A stretch of DNA of 42,023 nucleotides from an uncultured Collinsella sp. (GTDB taxonomy: Bacteria > Actinomycetota > Coriobacteriia > Coriobacteriales > Coriobacteriaceae): positions 1-42,023 of the forward strand of contig CABUCQ010000003.1 in the NCBI GenBank assembly GCA_902490095.1. Direction: 5' to 3'. This document shows positions 23,765-32,049 of the stretch, piece by piece. Positions within the stretch are counted from its first letter, which is position 1. Each line of letters opens with the position of its first letter. Position numbers and translations under genes: made by a program. A model generated the notes under the pieces. That model did no database searches and had not been told where the DNA came from. It saw nothing but the letters and a program-made list of their open reading frames with translations.

Positions 23765-24322
23765 ATGGCAGAAGAGAAGTATGTGCCGCGTCTGAAGACC
23801 AAGTACAACAACGAGGTCAAGCAGCAGCTTCAGGACAAGTTCCAGTACGAGAACGTCATGATGATCCCCAAGTTTGAGAAGATCGTCGTGAACATGGGTG
23901 TCGGCGAGGCCGCTACCGATTCCAAGGCCATCGACGGTGCCGTGCGCGACCTGCGCGCCATCACCGGCCAGCAGCCGATGATCACCCGTGCCCGCAAGTC
24001 CATCGCTACCTTCCGCCTGCGCGCCGGTATGCCGATCGGCTGCAAGGTTACCCTGCGTGGCGACCGTATGTGGGAGTTCTTCGATCGTCTGACCTCCGTC
24101 GCGATCCCCCGTATCCGCGACTTCCGCGGCATTTCCGCCAAGAGCTTCGACGGCCGTGGTAACTTCTCCATGGGCGTCACCGAGCAGCTCATCTTCCCCG
24201 AGATCGACTTCGACTCCGTCGATCACCAGCGTGGTATGGACATCACTTTCGTGACCACCGCCAACACCGATGAGGAGGCCAAGGCCCTTCTGGACGCCTT
24301 CGGTTTCCCGTTCAAGAAATAG
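23765..24322 (+). CDS. rplE: Ribosomal protein L5 (uL5)
   Basis: A 185-residue 50S protein that binds 5S rRNA and contacts the P-site tRNA. Family segments are easily seen: KYNNEVKQQLQDKFQYENVMMIPKFEKIVVNMGVGEA near the start, the arginine-rich ITRARKSIATFRLRAGMPIGCKVTLRG and RIRDFRGISAKSFDGRGNFSMGV in the middle (each given here only as landmarks). A strong AAGAAGGAG lies before the ATG. In most bacteria rplX and rplN stand directly upstream; here the neighbour is xdhC, so this gene opens the operon. Confidence 0.97.
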   Translation: MAEEKYVPRLKTKYNNEVKQQLQDKFQYENVMMIPKFEKIVVNMGVGEAATDSKAIDGAVRDLRAITGQQPMITRARKSIATFRLRAGMPIGCKVTLRGDRMWEFFDRLTSVAIPRIRDFRGISAKSFDGRGNFSMGVTEQLIFPEIDFDSVDHQRGMDITFVTTANTDEEAKALLDAFGFPFKK

Positions 24323-24337
24323 GTTCACCTGCCCTAT

Positions 24338-24367
24338 AAGCGCCGTTCCCACAAGGGGGCGGCGCTT
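24338..24367 (+). other. Hairpin between rplE and rpsN
   Basis: AAGCGCCG and CGGCGCTT form an 8-bp stem with a 14-base loop and no T-run. It may be an RNA processing or stability element within the operon, or a protein-binding site. Confidence 0.4.
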
Positions 24368-24401
24368 GGGGCGAACAATACTCTATGTGAGGAGGATATA
24401 A

Positions 24402-24587
24402 GTGGCTAAGACATCGATGATCGTCAAGTGCAATCGCAAGCAGAAGTTCTCTACTCGTGAGTACACGCGCTGCCAGCGCTGCGGCCGTCCGCACTCTGTG
24501 TACCGCAAGTTCGGCCTGTGCCGTGTCTGCTTCCGCGAGCTTGCACTCAAGGGCGAGCTTCCCGGCGTTAAGAAGGCCAGCTGGTAA
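24402..24587 (+). CDS. rpsN: Ribosomal protein S14, zinc-binding type (uS14)
   Basis: A 61-residue 30S protein of the short, zinc-binding S14 class. It has C24-xx-C27 (CQRCGRPH) and C40-xx-C43 (CRVCF), the four zinc ligands. It sits in the 30S head near the A site. The GTG start has GAGGAGG upstream. A 120-base gap before rpsH has no other gene. Confidence 0.96.
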   Translation: MAKTSMIVKCNRKQKFSTREYTRCQRCGRPHSVYRKFGLCRVCFRELALKGELPGVKKASW

Positions 24588-24706
24588 GTCACTACCAGCG
24601 TTTCAAGCATCAGTTTGGAACAGGGAAAACGCGCTAAAAAGGCTTTGCCGTTAAGGGCGGCGAAGAACCAAGAGCACGTGTTCATCAAGAACGAAGGAGA
24701 ATCTGT

Positions 24707-25105
24707 ATGAACCTTACAGACCCGATCGCAGATATGCTTACGCGCATCCGTAACGCTAACTCTGTGAACAAGGCCACGGTCTCCATGCCGAGCAGCAAGA
24801 AGCTCGTCGAGATCGCTCGTGTTCTGCACGAGGAGGGCTACATCGAGGGCTACGATGTCGAGGACACCGTTCCCCAGAAGACTCTGCACATCACGCTTAA
24901 GTATGGTCCCAAGAAGGCTAAGGTCATCAACGGCATCCGCCGCATTTCCAAGCCGGGCCTGCGTAAGTACACCGGCGTTGCCGACATGCCCCGCGTCCGC
25001 GGTGGCCTTGGTACCGCCATTATTTCCACCAGCCATGGCGTCATGACCGACCGCGATGCTCGCAAGCACAACGTCGGCGGCGAGATCATCGCTTACGTCT
25101 GGTAA
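24707..25105 (+). CDS. rpsH: Ribosomal protein S8 (uS8)
   Basis: A 132-residue 30S protein that binds helix 21 of 16S rRNA. It opens with LTDPIADMLTRIRNA and ends with DRDARKHNVGGEIIAYVW; the STSHGVMTDRDAR stretch is the conserved rRNA-binding part. In E. coli S8 represses the spc operon by binding its mRNA near rplE. The rplF start follows 34 bases after the stop. Confidence 0.97.
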   Translation: MNLTDPIADMLTRIRNANSVNKATVSMPSSKKLVEIARVLHEEGYIEGYDVEDTVPQKTLHITLKYGPKKAKVINGIRRISKPGLRKYTGVADMPRVRGGLGTAIISTSHGVMTDRDARKHNVGGEIIAYVW

Positions 25106-25138
25106 TTCGCTCGGTAGGTAGAAGGAAAGGAGATCACC

Positions 25139-25675
25139 GTGTCTCGTATCGGTAATAAGCCTGTCCAGATTCCCGCCGGAGTCGAAGTGGCAGTCAACGG
25201 CAACAACGTTGTCGTCAAGGGCCCCAAGGGCCAGCTCGAGCTCGATGTCTTTGAGAAGCTCGCTATCAACGTCGAGGACAACGTCCTCACCGTTTCCCGT
25301 CCCGACGACGAGCGTGAGACCCGTGCCCGCCACGGCCTCACCCGCGCCCTCATCCACAACATGGTTGTTGGCGTTTCCGAGGGCTTCGAGAAGAAGCTCG
25401 AGCTCGCCGGCGTCGGTTACCGCGTCCAGCAGAAGGGCAAGAACCTCGAGTTCTCCCTGGGCTTCTCGCACCCCGTGATCGTCGAGGCTCCCGAGGGCAT
25501 CACCTTCGAGGTTCCCGACAACACCCACGTGAACGTCAAGGGTATCAACAAGCAGCAGGTCGGTCAGATCGCCGCTGAGATCCGCGGCCATCGTCCTCCC
25601 GAGCCTTACAAGGGCAAGGGTATCCACTACGTTGGCGAGCACATCCGCCGCAAGCTGGGTAAGGCCGCCAAGTAG
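25139..25675 (+). CDS. rplF: Ribosomal protein L6 (uL6)
   Basis: A 178-residue 50S protein with the internal duplication of two similar beta/alpha domains (about 1-80 and 85-175). MSRIGNKPVQIPAGVEV at the start and RGHRPPEPYKGKGIHY (about 152-167) near the end are family hallmarks. It lies near the sarcin-ricin loop. A GTG start with AAAGGAG upstream. Confidence 0.97.
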   Translation: MSRIGNKPVQIPAGVEVAVNGNNVVVKGPKGQLELDVFEKLAINVEDNVLTVSRPDDERETRARHGLTRALIHNMVVGVSEGFEKKLELAGVGYRVQQKGKNLEFSLGFSHPVIVEAPEGITFEVPDNTHVNVKGINKQQVGQIAAEIRGHRPPEPYKGKGIHYVGEHIRRKLGKAAK

Positions 25676-25700
25676 TCGTAACCGACTCACTCGCATAAGA

Positions 25701-25722
25701 CCAGCACCCCGTCAGGTGCTGG
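25701..25722 (+). other. Hairpin between rplF and rplR
   Basis: CCAGCACC and GGTGCTGG form a perfect 8-bp stem with a 6-base loop, without a T-run, in the 75-base gap before rplR. A processing or stability role is likely. Confidence 0.4.
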
Positions 25723-25750
25723 CAAGATCAACCTTTTTAGGAGTTTACGT

Positions 25751-26119
25751 ATGAACAAGCATAAGGCGAAGCTGGAAGGCCTCAAGCGTCGTCAGCGTCG
25801 TGTTCGCGGCAAGGTCTCGGGTACCTCCGAGCGTCCGCGTCTTCGCGTGACCCGTACTAACGCCAACATCTATGCCCAGATCATCGACGACAGCAAGGGC
25901 TCCAGCCTGACGCTCGTCTCCGCCTCGACCCTCGAGGCCGAGTTCAAGGGCACCCACACCTCGAACAAGGAGGCTGCGGAGAAGGTCGGTCAGCTCGTTG
26001 GCAAGCGTGCCATCGAGGCCGGCATCACCAAGGTCGCTTTCGATCGCGGTGGCCGTATCTACCATGGCCGCGTCAAGGCCCTCGCCGACGGTGCTCGTGC
26101 CGCCGGTCTCGAGTTCTAG
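25751..26119 (+). CDS. rplR: Ribosomal protein L18 (uL18)
   Basis: A 122-residue 50S protein that binds 5S rRNA together with L5. The basic N-terminus (KRRQRRVRGKVSGTSERPRL), the FKGTHTSNKEAAEKVGQLVG helix region and the C-terminal FDRGGRIYHGRVKALADGAR are typical. It precedes rpsE with a 14-base gap. Confidence 0.97.
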   Translation: MNKHKAKLEGLKRRQRRVRGKVSGTSERPRLRVTRTNANIYAQIIDDSKGSSLTLVSASTLEAEFKGTHTSNKEAAEKVGQLVGKRAIEAGITKVAFDRGGRIYHGRVKALADGARAAGLEF

Positions 26120-26133
26120 GAGGTATGTAGCAC

Positions 26134-26658
26134 ATGGCTCGTAATCAGAAGCAGCAGCGCGAGGCCTCCGAGTTCGAGGAGCGCGTCGTTTACATCAACC
26201 GCGTGTCGAAGACCGTCAAGGGTGGTCGTCGCATGAGCCTCGTCGCTCTCGTCGTCGTTGGCGACGGCAAGGGCAACGTCGGCGTTGGCATGGGCAAGTC
26301 CGCTGAGGTGCCCATGGCCATCTCCAAGGCGTCTCTCGATGCCAAGAAGAACATGTTCCACGTGCCGGTGACCGATCAGGGCACCATTCCGCACGAGGTT
26401 CTCGGTCACTTTGGTGCCGGCCGCATCATCATCAAGCCCGCTGTCGAGGGTACCGGCGTTATCGCCGGCGGCGCTGTGCGTCCCCTCTTCGAGCTTGCTG
26501 GCATCAAGAACGTCCTGTCCAAGTCCCTCGGTACCGACAACGGCCTCAACATCATCAAGGCTGCCGTCGAGGGCCTCAAGGAGCTCTCCAGCCCTGAGGA
26601 CGTCGCGGCTCGCCGTGGCCTGACGGTCTCCGAGATGTTCGTCGGTAAGGAGAACTAA
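26134..26658 (+). CDS. rpsE: Ribosomal protein S5 (uS5)
   Basis: A 174-residue 30S protein that lines the mRNA entry tunnel and affects decoding accuracy. The N-terminal double-stranded RNA-binding-like domain holds VSKTVKGGRRMSLVALVVVG, and the C-terminal domain has VEGTGVIAGGAVRPLFELAG. The stop is 2 bases from the rpmD ATG, so the genes are tightly coupled. Confidence 0.97.
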   Translation: MARNQKQQREASEFEERVVYINRVSKTVKGGRRMSLVALVVVGDGKGNVGVGMGKSAEVPMAISKASLDAKKNMFHVPVTDQGTIPHEVLGHFGAGRIIIKPAVEGTGVIAGGAVRPLFELAGIKNVLSKSLGTDNGLNIIKAAVEGLKELSSPEDVAARRGLTVSEMFVGKEN

Positions 26659-26660
26659 GC

Positions 26661-26843
26661 ATGGCTGACACCATCAAGATCAAGCAGGTCCGCAGCACCA
26701 ACGGTTGCAAGCAGGACCAGGTCCGTACTGTCCGTGCCCTCGGTCTCCACAGGATCCGCGAGGTTCGCGAGATTGCTGACAACGAGTCCGTCCGCGGCAT
26801 GATCTTCAAGGTCAAGCACCTTGTCGAGATTGTAGAGGAGTAG
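26661..26843 (+). CDS. rpmD: Ribosomal protein L30 (uL30)
   Basis: A 60-residue 50S protein. It starts ADTIKIKQVRSTNGCKQDQ and contains LGLHRIREVREIADNESVRG, the single-domain L30 pattern. L30 genes are lost in some bacterial lineages but kept here in the canonical place between rpsE and rplO. Confidence 0.95.
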   Translation: MADTIKIKQVRSTNGCKQDQVRTVRALGLHRIREVREIADNESVRGMIFKVKHLVEIVEE

Positions 26844-26846
26844 CAA

Positions 26847-27296
26847 ATGCAGCTTCACGATCTTACTCCCGCGCCCGGTTCCACCAAGAACCGCAAGCGC
26901 GTCGGCCGTGGCAATTCTTCGGGTCACGGCACCACTTCTGGCCGCGGTCAGAAGGGCCAGGGTTCCCGCTCTGGCGGCACCAAGGGTGCCGGTTTCGAGG
27001 GTGGCCAGACTCCGCTGGCTATGCGCCTGCCCAAGCTTCCGGGCTTCCGCAACCCCCGTCGTATCGAGTACACCGCTGTTAACGTTGAGCGTCTCGAGCG
27101 CAAGTTCGAGGACGGCGCTGTGATCGACGGTGCCGCTCTTAAGGCCGCTCGCATCACCAAGAGCGAGTTCGAGCCCGTCAAGGTGCTCGGCAATGGTGAG
27201 CTCACCAAGAAGTTCACGGTCAAGGTCGACAAGGTCAGCGCTTCTGCGCAGGCCAAGATCGAGGCCGCCGGCGGAAAGGTCGAGCTGCCGTGCTAA
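26847..27296 (+). CDS. rplO: Ribosomal protein L15 (uL15)
   Basis: A 149-residue 50S protein that helps late assembly of the large subunit. The Gly/Arg-rich N-terminal extension (RKRVGRGNSSGHGTTSGRGQ) penetrates the rRNA; the globular part starts near LAMRLPKLPGFRNP. The secY start codon lies inside the last codons, overlapping by 7 bases. Confidence 0.97.
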   Translation: MQLHDLTPAPGSTKNRKRVGRGNSSGHGTTSGRGQKGQGSRSGGTKGAGFEGGQTPLAMRLPKLPGFRNPRRIEYTAVNVERLERKFEDGAVIDGAALKAARITKSEFEPVKVLGNGELTKKFTVKVDKVSASAQAKIEAAGGKVELPC

Positions 27297-28576
27297 ATGG
27301 TCTTAAGAATGCTTTCCGCATCAAAGAATTGCGCGAAAAGATTCTTTTTACCATAGCTATGCTCGTCGTGTACCGCATTGGTGCGCACGTTCCTGTGCCC
27401 GGCATTCCCTTCCAGGGGATGCTGGGCCTTTTCTCGACCGATAACAATTCGGTCGCCGCAGGTGCTATGGCCCTCCTGAATCTTTTCTCTGGCGGCGCTT
27501 TGAGCTATGTGTCGGTGTTTTCGCTGGGCATCATGCCTTACATCACCAGCTCGATCATCCTCCAGATGCTCCAGGCCGTCGTGCCTTCCCTGCATGAGCT
27601 TGCCCGCGAGGGCGAGGTCGGTCAGACCAAGATTACGCAGTATTCGCGTTACCTCACCCTGGCTCTGGCAATCCTCAACTCCGTGGGTTACCTCTTCCTC
27701 TTTAAGAGCTTCGACATTAGCTTTAATGGCGCCGGCGCTCCCGAGATCATCTTCGACCTCATGGTCGTTGGCACGCTTACCGCGGGTGCCATGCTGATCA
27801 TGTGGATTGGTGAGCTCATCACCCAGCGCGGTATCGGCAATGGCATGTCGCTGATCATCTTTGCGAACATCATGGCCGGTCTGCCGCAGGCGATCTTCTC
27901 CAGCACCGAGGGCAATGCAGGTGGCATCATCACCATGGTGATCATCTGCGCCATCATCCTGCTGGTTATCCCGCTGATTGTTTTCCTTGAGCGCGGCCAG
28001 CGCCGCATTCCGGTCTCCTACGCCAAGCGCGTCGTAGGCCGTCGCATGATGGGTGGCCAGACCACCTACCTGCCCATCAAGGTCAACACCGCGGGCGTCG
28101 TGCCGATCATCTTCGCTTCGGCGCTGCTGTACTTCCCGGCCCAGATTGCCGTGTTCTTCCCCGGCATCGGCTGGATTCAGGCAGTTGCCTCTGCGCTTTC
28201 GACCGGTTGGCTCAACTGGGTGCTTAACGTTGTTCTCATCGTGTTCTTCGCGTACTTCTATACCTCCATGGTGTTCAACCCCGATGACACGGCCGACAAC
28301 CTTAAGAAGCAGGGCGGCTTTATTCCGGGCGTGCGTCCGGGTAGGGCTACCGCGGCCTACATCAAGAACGCGCTCAACAAGATCACGCTTCCCAGCGCTG
28401 TCTTTTTGGCGCTCATCGCCATCGTGCCTTCGATCATCTTCTCCTTCACGGGTAACCATCTGATCCAGGCATTTGGCGGCACGTCCATCCTCATCATGGT
28501 CGGCGTCGTGCTCGACACGGTCGATAAGCTCGAAGGCCAGATCAAGATGTATGATTACGATGGATTCTTTAAATAG
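27290..28576 (+). CDS. secY: Preprotein translocase channel subunit SecY
   Basis: A 428-residue inner-membrane protein with the ten membrane helices of the Sec channel. Landmarks include the N-terminal helix IRELREKILFTIAM-type segment, GIMPYITSSIILQMLQ in helix 2, the conserved ITQRGIGNGMSLIIF (helix 5 and loop), and the QGGFIPGVRPG motif (about 343-353) in the cytoplasmic loop used by ribosome and SecA. The start is a GTG overlapping rplO by 7 bases, with GGAAAGG 10 bases before it, so translation is coupled. SecE and SecG are not in the window. Confidence 0.97.
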   Translation: MLNGLKNAFRIKELREKILFTIAMLVVYRIGAHVPVPGIPFQGMLGLFSTDNNSVAAGAMALLNLFSGGALSYVSVFSLGIMPYITSSIILQMLQAVVPSLHELAREGEVGQTKITQYSRYLTLALAILNSVGYLFLFKSFDISFNGAGAPEIIFDLMVVGTLTAGAMLIMWIGELITQRGIGNGMSLIIFANIMAGLPQAIFSSTEGNAGGIITMVIICAIILLVIPLIVFLERGQRRIPVSYAKRVVGRRMMGGQTTYLPIKVNTAGVVPIIFASALLYFPAQIAVFFPGIGWIQAVASALSTGWLNWVLNVVLIVFFAYFYTSMVFNPDDTADNLKKQGGFIPGVRPGRATAAYIKNALNKITLPSAVFLALIAIVPSIIFSFTGNHLIQAFGGTSILIMVGVVLDTVDKLEGQIKMYDYDGFFK

Positions 28577-28594
28577 GCTAGAGGAGGATTGCTC

Positions 28595-29221
28595 ATGAAC
28601 CTCGTATTGCTCGGAGCTCCGGGTGCCGGTAAGGGCACCGTCGCACAGGAGCTCGTCGCCGAGTTTGGCGTCGCCCACATTTCCACTGGCGACCTGCTGC
28701 GTGCTGCCGTCAAGGGTGGCACCGAGCTTGGTATTCAGGCTAAGAAGTACATGGACGCTGGCGAGCTCGTTCCCGACCAGCTCGTGATCGACCTTGTCAA
28801 GGAGCGCCTTGCCGCCGATGACGCCCAGCAGGGCTTCATCCTCGACGGCTTCCCGCGCAACACCGCCCAGGCTGTGACGCTCGATTCCGAGCTCTCCGCT
28901 ATGGGTCGCGAGATCGATTGCGCCCTTCTGGTCGATGTGGCCCCCGAGGTCATCATCGATCGTCTGTCTTCGCGTCGCACCTGCCGCGCCTGCGGTTACA
29001 CCGGCACCGCTGCTGATGCTACCTGCCCCAAGTGTGGCGGCGAGATGTATCAGCGCGACGACGACAAGCCCGAGACCATCAAGAACCGTCTCGACGTCTA
29101 CGAGAAGTCCACGAGTCCGCTCGTCGACTACTATCGTGGCCAGGGTCTGCTCAAGTCGGTCAACGGTGACCAGGCTCGCGAGACCGTGTACGGGGATGTC
29201 AAAGAGGCTCTCGGTCTATGA
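28595..29221 (+). CDS. adk: Adenylate kinase
   Basis: A 208-residue cytoplasmic enzyme that converts ATP and AMP to two ADP. The P-loop is GAPGAGKGT (7-15); STGDLLR (about 30) binds AMP; DGFPR (about 84) is the catalytic region. The lid carries two CxxC pairs (CRACG and CPKCG), so this is the zinc-lid form. The ATG at 28595 has GAGGAGGA six bases upstream; a TTG two codons earlier is less likely. It overlaps map by 4 bases (ATGA). Confidence 0.96.
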   Translation: MNLVLLGAPGAGKGTVAQELVAEFGVAHISTGDLLRAAVKGGTELGIQAKKYMDAGELVPDQLVIDLVKERLAADDAQQGFILDGFPRNTAQAVTLDSELSAMGREIDCALLVDVAPEVIIDRLSSRRTCRACGYTGTAADATCPKCGGEMYQRDDDKPETIKNRLDVYEKSTSPLVDYYRGQGLLKSVNGDQARETVYGDVKEALGL

Positions 29222-30006
29222 TCAAGATTAAGTCTGCAACGCAAATCGAGCAGATGAAGAAGGCAGGAGCGCTATCTAAGATGGCGCTCCGCCACGTTGG
29301 AGCCATGGTGCGTCCCGGCGTTTCGACTTTTGAGCTCGATCAGCTCGCGGAGCAGATTATCCGCATGCATGGCGGCACCCCGGCCTTTAAGGGTTACGGC
29401 GGGTTCCCGGGGACCATTTGCGCATCGATCAACGATGCCGTGGTCCACGGTATTCCCAACCCCGACATGATCCTGCGCGATGGCGATATCATCTCCATCG
29501 ATACGGGAGCCGTTGTCGACGGTTGGGTCGGCGATAACGCTTGGACGTTTTTCGTCGGCACCCCCACGCCCGAAGCTAAGGCTTTGTGCGAGGTCACGCG
29601 CGATTGTCTTAAGGCTGCCATCGAGCAGGCTGTTCCCGGTAACCATATCGGGGACGTTGGTTATGCTGTTCAGTCCCTCGCCGAGTCTCACGGTTACGGC
29701 GTGCTTCGTGATTATGTGGGACATGGCATCGGCCGCGTGATGCACGAGGACCCCAACGTTCCTAACTATGGAAAGAAGGGGAGGGGCGTTCGCCTCCAGG
29801 CCGGCATGGTCATTGCCATCGAGCCGATGGTTACGATGGGTTCCAACCATGTGAGCACGGGCTCCGACGGTTGGATCGTCACGACCAACGACCACCTGCC
29901 CGCCGCGCACTACGAGAACACCGTCGCCATTACCAATGACGGTCCGGTGATTCTGACCACGGATGCCCAAGGTGCTTGGTGTTCGCTCCAAGGCGGAGAA
30001 ATGTAA
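29218..30006 (+). CDS. map: Methionine aminopeptidase, type I
   Basis: A 262-residue cytosolic enzyme that removes the initiator methionine. The metal ligands can be placed: the Asp in ISIDTGAVVDGWVGD (two Asp, about 98 and 109), the His in GHGIGRVMHEDP (about 172), the Glu in AIEPMV and the Glu in HYENTVAIT. It overlaps adk by 4 bases, the usual secY-adk-map-infA order. Confidence 0.96.
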   Translation: MIKIKSATQIEQMKKAGALSKMALRHVGAMVRPGVSTFELDQLAEQIIRMHGGTPAFKGYGGFPGTICASINDAVVHGIPNPDMILRDGDIISIDTGAVVDGWVGDNAWTFFVGTPTPEAKALCEVTRDCLKAAIEQAVPGNHIGDVGYAVQSLAESHGYGVLRDYVGHGIGRVMHEDPNVPNYGKKGRGVRLQAGMVIAIEPMVTMGSNHVSTGSDGWIVTTNDHLPAAHYENTVAITNDGPVILTTDAQGAWCSLQGGEM

Positions 30007-30042
30007 CAAGTTCCACTTAGTTGTGGAGCCATTACGAAGTTA

Positions 30043-30071
30043 TTACGATGCGTGCATACGTGTTGTAGAAT
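30043..30071 (+). promoter_or_regulatory. Predicted promoter of infA / alpha operon
   Basis: TTACGA (30043-30048) and TAGAAT (30066-30071) are 17 bases apart, in the 104-base gap after map. The -10 is good, the -35 weak. It would give infA and the genes after it their own start. Confidence 0.45.
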
Positions 30072-30110
30072 ACTCAATCGCTGTCGTTTTCTAGAGAAAG
30101 ATGATTGCTT

Positions 30111-30329
30111 GTGAAGAAGGAAGACGCAATTGAGCTCGAGGGTACGGTAAAGGAACCGCTGCCCAATGCCATGTTTAAGGTCGAGCTCGAGAACGGTCAT
30201 TCGGTTCTGTGCAACATTTCTGGCAAGATCCGAATGAATTACATCCGTATTCTCCCCGGTGACAGGGTTGTCGTGGAGCTTTCCCCGTACGACCTGACCC
30301 GCGGCCGCATCACCTATCGCTACAAATAG
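30111..30329 (+). CDS. infA: Translation initiation factor IF-1
   Basis: A 72-residue OB-fold protein that binds the 30S A site during initiation. It begins KKEDAIELEGTVKEPLPNA and ends LTRGRITYRYK, the full family length. The GTG at 30111 is chosen because it gives the standard N-terminus; a TTG two codons earlier is possible. Confidence 0.96.
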   Translation: MKKEDAIELEGTVKEPLPNAMFKVELENGHSVLCNISGKIRMNYIRILPGDRVVVELSPYDLTRGRITYRYK

Positions 30330-30479
30330 CGGCACGCATACACGCACTCCATTTCCGACTGCAGGCTTAGCTCAACCTACGGTCGGATTGTGTGTGAAGA
30401 CCAGCCATAGTTTTAAACGCCTGCGGCTGGGCGAGTAGATAGTAGGGAAGTAGTTTGAGCGCTACCGAAAGGAAGAACG

Positions 30480-30593
30480 ATGAAGGTACGTCCTTCGGTC
30501 AAGAAGATGTGCGATAAGTGCAAAATCATTAGGCGCCATGGCAAGGTCCTCGTCATTTGCGAGAACCCCCGTCATAAGCAGCGTCAGGGTTAA
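30480..30593 (+). CDS. rpmJ: Ribosomal protein L36 (bL36), zinc-binding type
   Basis: A 37-residue 50S protein. MKVRPSVKKMCDKCKIIRR is the family start; C11, C14, C27 and H32 form the zinc site, so this is the zinc-requiring version. AAAGGAAG lies just upstream of the ATG. It occupies the usual place between infA and rpsM. Confidence 0.96.
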   Translation: MKVRPSVKKMCDKCKIIRRHGKVLVICENPRHKQRQG

Positions 30594-30607
30594 GAGAGGA
30601 GACTACG

Positions 30608-30982
30608 TTGGCCCGTATTAATGGTGTCGACCTCCCGCGTGAGAAGCGCGTTGAGATCGGTCTGACCTACATTTACGGCATCGGCCGCACCACTGCGACG
30701 AAGATTTGCGTCGAGTGCAACGTTAACGTGGATACGCGCGTTAAGGACCTTACCGAGGATGAGGTTAACGCCATCCGCGATTATATCGATAAGAACCAGA
30801 TCATGGTTGAGGGCGACCTCCGCCGTGAGCGCAACCAGAACGTCAAGCGCCTTATGGACATCGGCTGCAACCGCGGCCTTCGTCACCGCAAGGGCCTCCC
30901 GGTCCGCGGTCAGCGCACCCACACTAACGCTCGTACCCGCAAGGGCCCGAAGCGTCAGATCGGTGCTAAGAAGAAGAAATAA
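30608..30982 (+). CDS. rpsM: Ribosomal protein S13 (uS13)
   Basis: A 124-residue 30S head protein that contacts the large subunit and the P-site tRNA. It has GVDLPREKRVEIGLTYIYGI at the start and GLRHRKGLPVRGQRTHTNAR plus a Lys-rich tail at the end. It starts with TTG, with GAGAGGAG about 8 bases upstream. It precedes rpsK by 14 bases. Confidence 0.97.
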   Translation: MARINGVDLPREKRVEIGLTYIYGIGRTTATKICVECNVNVDTRVKDLTEDEVNAIRDYIDKNQIMVEGDLRRERNQNVKRLMDIGCNRGLRHRKGLPVRGQRTHTNARTRKGPKRQIGAKKKK

Positions 30983-30996
30983 GGAGCGCTAGATAG

Positions 30997-31401
30997 ATGG
31001 CTACTGCTAAGAAGAACGTTCGCGCTGCCCGTCTGAAGCGCGCGGACCGTAAGAACATTTCCGTGGGCCAGGCTCACATTCGTTCTACGTTCAACAACAC
31101 GATCGTTTCGATCACCGATCCCCAGGGCAACGTCATTTCCTGGAAGTCGGCTGGCCAGGTGGGCTTCAAGGGCTCCCGTAAGTCCACGCCGTTCGCTGCC
31201 CAGATGGCTGCCGAGGCTGCTGCCAAGCAGGCCATGGAGCACGGTATGAAGAAGGTTTCCGTCTTCGTCAAGGGCCCCGGCTCCGGTCGTGAGACCGCCA
31301 TCCGCTCCCTCCAGGCTGCTGGCCTCGAGGTCTCGAGCATCCAGGACAAGACCCCCATTCCGCACAACGGCTGCCGCCCCAAGAAGCGTCGCCGCGTGTA
31401 A
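30997..31401 (+). CDS. rpsK: Ribosomal protein S11 (uS11)
   Basis: A 134-residue 30S platform protein. HIRSTFNNTIVSITDPQGN (about 28-46), GFKGSRKSTPFAAQ and the C-terminal DKTPIPHNGCRPKKRRRV are diagnostic. It is located between rpsM and rpsD as usual in alpha operons. Confidence 0.97.
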   Translation: MATAKKNVRAARLKRADRKNISVGQAHIRSTFNNTIVSITDPQGNVISWKSAGQVGFKGSRKSTPFAAQMAAEAAAKQAMEHGMKKVSVFVKGPGSGRETAIRSLQAAGLEVSSIQDKTPIPHNGCRPKKRRRV

Positions 31402-31420
31402 CTGAAAGGATCGTATCAAT

Positions 31421-32017
31421 ATGGCAATCGACAGGACTCCTGTTCTTAAGCGCTGCCGTCAGCTCGGGATCGATCCCGCTGAGCTCGGTTACAGCAGCAA
31501 GAAGGAATCTATCCGTCAGCCCAAGCGCCGTCGCAAGGAATCTGAGTACGGCATGCAGCTGCGCGAGAAGCAGAAGGTCAAGTTCATCTATGGCGTTCTG
31601 GAGAAGCAGTTCCACGGCTACTTCAACAAGGCCCGCAAGATGAACGGCGTCACCGGTGAGAACCTCATGATCATCCTTGAGTCTCGCCTCGACAACGTCG
31701 TCTTCCGTCTTGGCTTCGCCCGCACCCGCAAAGAGGCTCGTCAGTCCGTCCGTCATGGTCACTTCACCGTGAACGGCAAGCGCGTGGACATCCCGTCCTA
31801 CCGCGTCAAGGCCGGCGACGTCGTCGCTGTCGGCGAGAAGTTCCGTGACCTCCTCCCCATCAAGGAGGCCCTGATTTCCTCCGAGCGCTTTGAGGTTCCT
31901 GGCTGGCTCGAGGTCGATATCGAGAAGCTGTCTGGTAACGTGCTCGCTCTGCCGACGCGTGAGCAGATCAGCGGTGATATCAACGAGCAGCTCATCGTCG
32001 AGCTCTACTCTAAGTAG
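31421..32017 (+). CDS. rpsD: Ribosomal protein S4 (uS4)
   Basis: A 198-residue primary 16S rRNA-binding protein that nucleates 30S assembly. The S4 RNA-binding domain begins at SRLDNVVFRLGFARTRKEAR and continues with VRHGHFTVNGKRVDIPSYRV. The N-terminal Cys cluster of zinc-binding S4 proteins is absent, which makes this the C-minus form. In many bacteria S4 represses the alpha operon. Confidence 0.96.
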   Translation: MAIDRTPVLKRCRQLGIDPAELGYSSKKESIRQPKRRRKESEYGMQLREKQKVKFIYGVLEKQFHGYFNKARKMNGVTGENLMIILESRLDNVVFRLGFARTRKEARQSVRHGHFTVNGKRVDIPSYRVKAGDVVAVGEKFRDLLPIKEALISSERFEVPGWLEVDIEKLSGNVLALPTREQISGDINEQLIVELYSK

Positions 32018-32049
32018 TCCATCCGGGCTGCTGAGGCTGGAGGTAATAC

